Shown in pieces: positions 56,101 through 64,000 of a stretch of DNA of 64,000 bases. The DNA is from Trebouxia sp. TZW2008 (lineage: Eukaryota; Chlorophyta; Trebouxiophyceae; Trebouxiales; Trebouxiaceae): positions 124,001 through 188,000 of the forward strand of contig BDIU01000020.1 of the NCBI GenBank assembly GCA_002118135.1. Direction: 5' to 3'. The stretch's first letter is position 1, and each line of letters opens with the position of its first letter. The notes beneath the pieces were generated by a model. It saw only the letters and a program-made list of their open reading frames with translations. It searched no databases and was not told where the DNA came from. Made by a program: the position numbers and the translations under genes.

Positions 56101-59100
56101 GTTTCACCCAGCAATACAGTATGTGCGCATGACATGCAAGCAGGACATTTGCCGTGAATGGCAGCTTCGATATCAGATTGTCTAGCATCCAACAGACCGG
56201 CTCAAGTCTACATCAGCACCACTTCAACTGACAGCACGAGACATTGCTTTGCTGTGCATCAGCATGAGGACAAGCGTCCGAGGGAGACAGACAACATTAA
56301 GTCACCCTGCTTCCTCTTGCAGCAAAGCTGCGGCATTTGCATCAGCCTGAGCCACAATGAAGATCTTTGTTCTTGTTCAATCGTGTTTTCTTTATTGAGA
56401 GACGTGTTGCTAACTCACCCTGCTTCTTCTTGCAGCAAGGCAGCCATATTGGCATCAGCCTGAGCCACACTCAGCTCCTGCTCAGTTGTTCCACTTGCAC
56501 TGACTGCCTTGACAGCAGCAGCCGCTTGTTGTTCCTGACCACCGGCCAATTCTGCAGCTGCCTGACTGGGTGCAGGGTTTTGAACAGGAGCAGTGTCCTC
56601 TTGCAAGACATGGGGTACGGGAGCTGCTAGGGTTGCTGCCTTAGCCCTGAGCCGGTGGGTGGATGCTGCTAGCTCTGCAGCTAGAGGGTCTTGGCCTGCT
56701 GCGCGCGCTGCTTGACCTTCCTGGTAAGCGCGCTTCAGCTTGGCTTCAACCAACTGCAATCACACCATTTGCTGTTGAATGTTGAAGGTGGTTCAAGACT
56801 TGGCTTGACCTTGGGACTCAAACAACAGACAGGCACGCTTGTTCCAAATGCATGATCATCTTCTTGGTTACAGGAGGTGCTGAATACACAAGGAGAAGCC
56901 ATAGCATACACACATAGGCCATATTGCGACGCTCAAGACAAGCCTGCCTGGTGAGATAGGGCTTGTGCCACACATACGTAGCAGTATATGCTGGAACATG
57001 TGATTTTTGTTGTTATTATAGGCGGAGTCTGCCCTCTTGCATGGGTTTTGCAGAGGGGAACAGCTGACCACATGCACAAGCTGCACTGCCCATCAGCTCA
57101 GGGTCACAGTCTACAGAACAGTAGCTTGAGTGTTAATGAGATTATACATAATCACACCTGTTGGCGGGTTGTGCGGGTGTGTTGCCCACACAGCACAAAG
57201 GCTGCAGTGGCCCCGTCAATGCCCTCAGCCCTAGCGCGCCAATCACAACCCAGCCGCGCCAAGGTGAACATCATCTCCTTCTTGTTGGCCATTGCAGCAT
57301 GGTGCATGGGGGTGCCTGCAACAGGAGCAGCCCATATTGTCAATCATTTCCCGCACAAGCTGGGAGAGGGGTATCAGTCCAGTCAAATGGTTGCTCTAGA
57401 CCAGAAGGCTCCAAGGGAGATGGCAGCAGTAGCAAGCTGTCTTCACTGCCTATGCTTGCAGTAGCTAGCACTGCACAAGGCTCTCTGCTGTACCATTGCA
57501 GCAGCAATGTTGGCAGCATTGTCACAAGCGCAGCTGTATGCAGGTGCAACATTGCTGTTGCTGCAAAAACCGCTGCTACTGCCGCTGCAGCAGCATGGGC
57601 TGTGGCATTTCTTGCCGCCGTGGACCTCAGAAATTGAGTCACAATGCTAAGCCAAGGACCTGACTGATATCTCGATTAGCCAATTTTTGCCGTTGCCAGC
57701 AGCACTTGAGATGGCGCAGCAGGATCTGAGGTGCACCTCCTCAGGAGCTACTGGCAAGAGCAAAACTCAAGTTGGCGAGATACAAAAGAGATTCCCTGAC
57801 TTGGCATGAGTAGCTCAAACTCTGAGGTCTTTGCTAACATACTGAAAGCATCATGCCTGCAAAGATGCCAGCTTGAAAATCAACCCTGAGCTATAGACCT
57901 GTTTGAAAAGTGCACCAGAGCGATTGTAGTGAACACAGGCATGCTATGGGGGCTGAACGGGTCTTCATTGCCGGCTTGCCTCTTAGTAGCAGGCAGATGC
58001 CACCTCCAAGATTCATATATGCTGACAGTTTTAAATCTGACTTTGTCTTACGACACCAACTTGAAACCGGGACTGCAGAGAGACAGTGTAGTCTCACCTC
58101 CAACACTGTCTTTGCAGTTGACGTGCGTGCCCAGCGCCACCAGCCGCACCACCATGTTCTTGTCGCCGCAGCCCGCCGCCAGATGGAGCGCCGTGCGGCC
58201 TTCCATGTCGCGTGCCGCTACGTCCGCGCTCAGCTTAACCAACCGCTCCGCCACAGGAATGAGGCGGGCCCGGTCCTGCTCCATGCTGTTCAGCTGTAGA
58301 GCCTCTGTCTGTTTCAACAGAGCCTCGTAGCCGAGCTCTTTGCTAGCGTCAATGTCAGACTTGCTGCCTGCAGTGGCAAAGGCAGCCGAGGTGTTTGGCA
58401 GTTGCTGCAGGTCTGGAGCGAGCACAAGACTTGACAGCAAAGTAGCGCACTGAATTACGATGGCACACATGATGTCTTGCTGCATGCAAGCGCCAGGACT
58501 CAGCTTCCCTTACCCATGCAGATTGTGCAATACTGCTGGGACTTGCAAACCCTGGCGATATGCATGTTAATGTTTCAGCTTAGCCCTGACACCATGCAAC
58601 ACAATGGCACAGCAAGCGCATCGGTGGCACTGCACAATAGAAAACAGTGCCTACCAGCATAAGAATGAAGAGAGGACTGGACCCTGCCAGAAAGTCTTTG
58701 GTCTTGGCCTGTCTGGTTGTATGAGTGTGCATGCTGAGTGATGGAACAGCTCGAGGGCTTACCAGCATAAGCATGCAGTGAAGACTGTGCTCTGCCCAAA
58801 GGGGTTGAATCTTGGCTTGTCTGACTGTATGGGTGTGCATGTTGGGTGTTAGAGTTAGAGGAGGGCAGGTTGCCACCACCCCTTCGCCTGGAGGCTTTCT
58901 TCAGCAGTTGCAGCAAGCCTAGGTTGCGGTAATCAGCTGTTGGATCTGAATGTATGTCTGGGTGGACTGAGGCAGTACTAGCTTGTGTGTGCCCAGCTGC
59001 AACCAGAAACACATTGCTCATCATTCTTCGATGTCAACCAAAGCAGTGAAAGCTGCAAAAGTTTGGCTGATGCTGATTGAGGTTAACACTGGTGTAAGTC

Positions 59101-62100
59101 TGCACAATGCAATGCAATGACAGTTGGATGAATCACGTCTCAGTGAGCACTGCCATAAAGATAGGCTGCTTTGGTGTGGCACTGTGCGTCAATGGGGGAA
59201 GCAGTGGAATTCAGTGCATGCACCGTCAAACAGGCACGATCTAGTGCACATTTGGAACGCTTGCAGACAGCCAGATTTGATGAGGTATGTGCAGGTTTTG
59301 AGTTAAAATCAAAGAATTCGTGGGGAGTCATCGCATGCAACCCAGGCAAGGCCAGTGCATACAGGCAGCTTGCCATCCTGATGAGATGAGGACACACAAA
59401 AGGGTTTCTGTAGCACAGGGCTGAGGCTTGTGTATGCAGGGGTGTACCTAGGGCAGCCCAGGCCAGGCCAGTACGCACAGGAAGCTTGCCATCCTGATGC
59501 GTGGCAGGCGCAGTGATGGCTGCCTGCGTTGCTTGCTGAGCAGGAGTCAGGTGCTGCTGGTGCAGCGCATTGGGAGAGCCAGTCGTACACCGGTTGTTGT
59601 GAGCGCCACCTACGTGGGAATAACCACATAAGCTTGCGGTTGAACCAAAGCAGCGCGTATCCAGCGGGTAGAATGCTTGCTGGCTTGCCTCATGGTGTTG
59701 CATGCTCGGCGTGCAATCTCCACCAATACACAACATTGTCTTGAGAGGACAAGCACAACTATGACCACCAAACCTAGCAGAGCAATAGGCATCACACACT
59801 TGGCAGTGATGCCTCAAGCTGTTTGTCATGGGTGCTCTTCATTGGTGTGAGTGTACAAAAACGGTTGTGCCATGCAGCAGGTTGCAGGCACAGCAATATG
59901 CAAGGGCAGCAGCATGTAGTGGCAGCAGGACGCCAGTGCAGCAGCGCACCTGACGCAACTCCCTGGGAGCCATTCAGAGGCATGGTTGCTAGAGCAGAAT
60001 ATGTGCCATGGGCAGCGTTCTGCAACGGCGTGCACTGCGTCAGGTCCCTGGCATTCACATCAGCACCCAGCTTGATGAGCTGTGTCACTGTATCCAGGAA
60101 TCCACAGCCTGCAAAACGTTTGGCATACAGTCAAGGCACAGCAGTCAAAGGCACATACCCAAGGTACAGGAGACACGCAGGAAGGACATGTGGCACATGG
60201 GACTGAAAGCACGTGCGATGCTCTTTCGCAGCAAGAAGCAGCTGGTGAACAATCAAGCCTTGGTGCAGCAAATAGCAGGACAAACGTGTTCAATTAGACT
60301 TGTTGTGTAAGCTATCACATTATTACGCAATGCATGAGTGATGTGCAGCTTGCATCAGAGTGTGCACTGCATTGCAAGACACACAGTGATGAGAGCAAAT
60401 GATTGTATGTTGTAGCACAGGCGTTCAGTGCTAGAACAGGCAGACACAAGTGGAATCAAGTATGCTAGCTGGTCTTACCAGCAGCAAGGTGGAGAGGGGT
60501 GTTGCGTGCATCATCTCTGTTGTCCACAGCAATGCCAGCTTTTACCAGCGTCTCCAGGACGTGCGTCTGCCCAAAGGCAGCAGCATAATGGAGTGGGGTG
60601 CTCCCGTCCTGCGCAAAAAAGGTTCTTGTGACAAACTATACAGTAGAACCTTGATGTAACGACTGCATTTGTTCCCAAACAACATTGTCCCTACATCAAA
60701 AAGTCCCTACCCAGAGTCGCTAGAATGCAGTGTTTGCCTCCCAACTGCATTTCAATGAGAGTCTCAGTGCCAAGACTTTGCTGTGAGCTTTGAAATTGCT
60801 GATTGTAGCTGATGTGGTCAAAACAACTGTATGACAAAGCAGGGGAGGCTCACTACAGCTTAGGATTGCCACTATTGCTCTGGCCACTACATTTCAAGCC
60901 CCTAACCGCGAGTGTGCGCAATGCATCAGATGCTGATTGCTGACAACATCCGCCGATCTGGTACATAGAGGCTGCAAGAGCGCTTGTGGCATCAGTCAGG
61001 CCTGGCATATGTGGCTGCATATGCAGAGTGCAGCAGCATCAAGAAGCTGCAGTTTGAGTATTGACAGCATGCTCCTGTGCAAATAGCACTGCACCCTGCC
61101 TGCCAAGCCAAGTGAGCCTTAGCAGCCAAGAAGCACAGGCTATAAATGCGCGATGCTGCGCTAGCTGCGTCTCAGAAGCTGCAGTCATGGCTTGACACTA
61201 CATGCATCACGTGGCAATGGCACCGATGCACATCATGAAGTTGGTGGTGGACCCTTAGCTGTTCAACTGTTGATTGGTGCTCATAGATGTGGTGCTGCCA
61301 CGACAATCTACATAATTGGCACCTGGCATATGGCATGTGCATGATCAGGCTGTGCATGCCAGCTGACGAAGCAAAAGGCATGTGGCCTATACTCCTTTAC
61401 ACTCGGGCAAAGCAGGACATGCACCTTAGTCTTTTTGCTATGGTCAGCGCCACAGCGCAGCAGCTTCTGCACAATGTCTAGGCGGCCAGACCTAGAGGCC
61501 ATGTGCAAGGGCGTCTCCATGTCAGCGTCCTTCATGACTGACCACAGGTCTGCTCCTAGCTCCACCAGCAGCCCAATGGCATCCACATTTGCGGGACCCT
61601 GCAATCAAGAAGGCACCAGTACTAAGAACAATATTTAAGTGGCCAGACCTAGAGGCCACGAGCAAGGTCGTCTTCATGTCGGCAGTCCTCACGACTGACC
61701 ACAGGTCTGCTCCTAGTGCCACCAGCAGCACATGGCATCCACATTTGCTGGACCCTGCAGAAATCAGGCAGCTGGTTGCCATGCTCAGCTATAGGCCCTC
61801 ATGCTGCTATCAAGGTATTGCTGGACCCTATAGCCAAAGGGCAAGAGGCAGCTGGTGACTATGCTCAGCAATGCGCGCATATGCTGCTGTCAGATATTTG
61901 CTGCTAGGTACGTCAAAGCAGCCGTAGCTCATACATTTGTCAGGACCACTTCTTGTTATGTACCTTTTGCTACTTGCACATAGCGCACCAAAGCCCTCAA
62001 TGCCAGGCAAATGCTGCAGCAGCTCTTTGCAGAGAAGGGCTTCTTGAGCAGACACTATGCATAGTATATTTGTACAGCTTGCTGCAGCAGAACCTGGAAA

Positions 62101-64000
62101 AAAGCAAAACCTGAAGCAGTGGTACTCCCTTTAAGACTGCTAGCGGCTATATTGTCATGGTGTGTGATGTTGACCAGCATGTTGAGAGGGTCTGATGGTA
62201 ACCACATGTGATTCAGACTTCAAGGGTTTCACAGACCACAGATGCTAACTATTACAGCAGTCGGTCAATCTTGTGCTGACCCAATTTGTGAAAAGCCGGT
62301 GTAATAGATGTCATGATGGTTGCAAAGTTGACCGCTTGCCCCTTCTCACAGACAGGGTCGACACAGAAGCAATGCAACAGTCAGCAGCCTGCCGCATTCC
62401 GTACGAGTGACCAAGCATCAGGTCCAGGTGTTCCTTGTAACCTTGTACAGCCCAGAAGTCGCAGCCAGGTGCAGGGATGCATAGAGAAGCAGTGAAGTGC
62501 AATGCAACGCTCACCTTCATGTTTGCCAGGGCAAGGGGTGTCCACCCCTTGGTGCTGACAGCTTCTAGGTCTGCGCCCAATTCTAGCAGTCTTGAGATGA
62601 CCTCACACTGGCCAGCATCTGCAGCTAGGTGCAGGGGTGTATATCCACCCTTGTTGTCCCGAGCCCCATGGGCAGCCCCCTGCTTGACAAGTTCCTCAAC
62701 TGCTGCTGCTCTGCCATGCAGTGCCGCATAGTGCAAGGGAGTGCGCCCTGCAACCAATTGTACTGTTTTCAGGTTGTGAAGGCACACTTTTGGCTTCTCA
62801 CATGTTTCATTATGCTCTGCAAACGTGATATTACTGTGATGTGGCATGCATGGACAACTGGCACCAGCTGCATGTTGCGCAGCGATGTCTGGTGTCACAA
62901 CAGGTGCTCTCAGAGGTATGTCCCCTGCCTGGCCGTACAAGCTTGAAGAGTCGGATCCCAAGCTTGGTGGGTATCAGCATTGGAAGTCACAGTTCCTGCC
63001 AAGTGCAGACAATTTCATGCTTGTCATCGTGCGTATGGCTAGCTCTGCATGCTTTGCAATGCTCTCCAAAGGACCACAGACAATTGCACTCAGCATAGGC
63101 TTGCAGGCGGATGAACAGTGTGCTAATGCTCACCTAGATAGTCCCTGACATCCACGTCATGACTGAAGTGTATCAGCTTCTGAATGGTGCCCACATGCCC
63201 CCCATTAGCTGCAGAGTGCAGCGGCGTGAATTGATACGCATCCCGACTGTCCACTTTGTTACGCAGCTCCCTTATGAGCAGATCAATCAGGGCAACCCAG
63301 CCCTGTTCAGCCGCCACATGCACTGGGGTTCTGCCCTCTTCTGATCGGACCCATGATGGACAGCCTAGCTCGTGTAGCTTTCTGACTGCTGTTGGGCGGT
63401 TCCAGGCTGCTGCACAGTACAGAGGCGTGCAGCCGTCTCTGTCTTTTGCTCCAGGATCAGCACCCTGCCACAACAAACTATCCTTGGCTGATAATTTCAC
63501 GCAGTACTTTCAATGTATGCTGCTCTGTGAAGGAGTCTGCAGTTGGGCAGTTCCTTACCACATAAGTTGCTAGCTGTGGGTATAGATCCAGGGGTGCAAG
63601 AATAAAGGAAAGACAAAGCAATTGGCACGAGCAACAAGGGCAAGAAAGGAACAACAGGTACTCCTTGCTTTGTTGATCAGGCCAGATAAGTCCAGTGATC
63701 AATTGCCGCTCCTAGCTCAGGCTTGACATACGTTTTGGGCCATAGAGGTTTGTGTCCAAGCTTGGCAAAGCTGCAAGTGAGAGGTGCATGACTGCCGTGT
63801 TGCCTGTAATTTGTGCCCTGGTGGTTGCAAACTCAAGAGACAAATCTGTTCTGGTGAGCTGCACTGTGCAGATGACTGGTGTTATCTGGACTCACCAGGG
63901 AGACAAGCTTGAGTATTGCCTCTATGTGCCCCTCACCAGCTGCTACGTGCATGGGTGTGGACGACACAGAGTCTTTGCCGCAAGGGTCACAACCCAGCTG
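53101..64000 (-). CDS. Ankyrin-repeat protein with long Q/P-rich tail (5' end outside window)
   Basis: Thirteen in-frame exons on the minus strand, at least 1,608 aa: 64000-63896 (partial), 63464-63134, 62747-62515, 61598-61425, 60608-60479, 60108-59948 (donor near 59949), 59609-59448, 58996-58763, 58367-58098, 57315-57158, 56753-56419, 55979-54926 and 54582-53101. At least ten ankyrin repeats are visible, for example STPMHVAAGEGHIEAILKLV, RTPLHYAALHGRAAAVEELV and YTPLHLAADAGQCEVISRLL. A non-ankyrin linker rich in Gln, Ser and His (59609-58763) precedes two last repeats. Then come a basic segment (KKKAKRKKKNG, NLS-like), an Ala-rich helical part, a polyproline run, and a 494-codon exon rich in Gln, Ser and Pro. 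Ankyrin repeats bind proteins, and the tail looks intrinsically disordered. The partner and process are unknown. No KH, kinase or membrane segment is seen. Confidence 0.85.
56300..56470 (-). repeat. Duplicated ankyrin-gene exon end
   Basis: CACCCTGCTTCxTCTTGCAG followed by CATTxGCATCAGCCTGAGCC occurs near 56303 and 56418, about 116 bp apart. The second copy is the real end of the exon 56753-56419. Confidence 0.8.
58640..58865 (-). repeat. Duplicated Ser/Gln/His-rich exon end
   Basis: Readings QHAHPYSQTSQDS...SSLHAYAG (coding copy) and QHAHSYNQTGQDQ...SSLHSYAG (intronic copy) lie about 108 bp apart, both ending at a GTAAGC/GTAGGC donor. Confidence 0.85.
59335..59505 (-). repeat. Duplicated linker exon end
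   Basis: CAGGCAAGGCCAGTGCATAC...CTTGCCATCCTGATG (about 59343) resembles CAGGCCAGGCCAGTACGCAC...CTTGCCATCCTGATG (about 59459). The second belongs to the coding exon 59609-59448. Confidence 0.8.
60649..60725 (+). mobile_element. Possible pogo/Tigger-type DNA transposon terminus
   Basis: After a TA, the sequence CAGTAGAACCTTGATGTAAC resembles terminal inverted repeats of pogo/Tigger-like elements (CAGTxGAACCTCGATxTAACG). It is followed by a partly complementary GTCCCTACATCAAAAAGTCC. I could not find the matching right end within the following 600 bp, so this may be a one-ended remnant. It lies in an ankyrin-gene intron. Confidence 0.35.
61425..61765 (-). repeat. Duplicated ankyrin exon
   Basis: The exon 61598-61425 (VELGADLWSVMKDADMETPL) has a second copy at about 61762-61636 reading VALGADLWSVVRTADMKTTL. 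That copy lacks part of the first helix and is broken by an indel. Spacing is about 165 bp. A further short piece with GCTGGACCCT lies near 61810. Confidence 0.85.

Overview
This is nuclear DNA from a eukaryote, most likely a green alga (Chlorophyta, perhaps Trebouxiophyceae; the lineage is inferred). Genes are split into many short exons with GT-AG introns and a minority of GC-AG introns. The AP-4 beta chain and the TFIIIC90-type protein resemble plant versions, and one gene carries a plant-type tandem Agenet domain. There are no operons and no CRISPR array, and I saw no tRNA or rRNA. All exon models below were built by hand. Every junction kept the reading frame, except one unresolved stretch in the kinesin gene and the less certain left-edge gene.

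Layout, left to right: (1) 1-530, edge fragment of an unrecognised minus-strand gene with duplicated exons. (2) 1010-2640, a satellite of about 192 bp interrupted by a decayed LINE 3' end. (3) 3144-8402 minus, AP-4 adaptor beta subunit lacking the hinge and ear. (4) A 309-bp divergent promoter. (5) 8712-27821 plus, a TFIIIC90/GTF3C4-like WD40 protein of about 2,224 aa. Its propeller is interrupted by a tandem Agenet domain and four copies of a three-part module (here Q-R-P) that I do not recognise. (6) 28170-30262 plus, a short-chain dehydrogenase. (7) 31007-44150 plus, a kinesin-like protein with a degenerate motor and a very long coiled coil. (8) 44677-52287 plus, a DDX31/Dbp7 DEAD-box helicase. 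(9) 53101-64000 minus, an ankyrin-repeat protein with a Q/P-rich tail, open at the right edge.

The most striking window-wide property is local tandem duplication of pieces of about 60-190 bp (most often 110-150) that carry an exon and its flanking intron. Nearly every gene has them. Usually one copy keeps the reading frame and the others decay inside the intron. In at least one place the duplicated CAG|GT appears to supply both splice sites of an intron.

The genes are ordinary housekeeping functions (vesicle coats, Pol III transcription, ribosome biogenesis, microtubule-associated proteins) and do not form one pathway. The best candidate for something undescribed is the Agenet plus 4x(Q-R-P) insertion in the TFIIIC90-like protein, together with the duplication process that appears to have built it.
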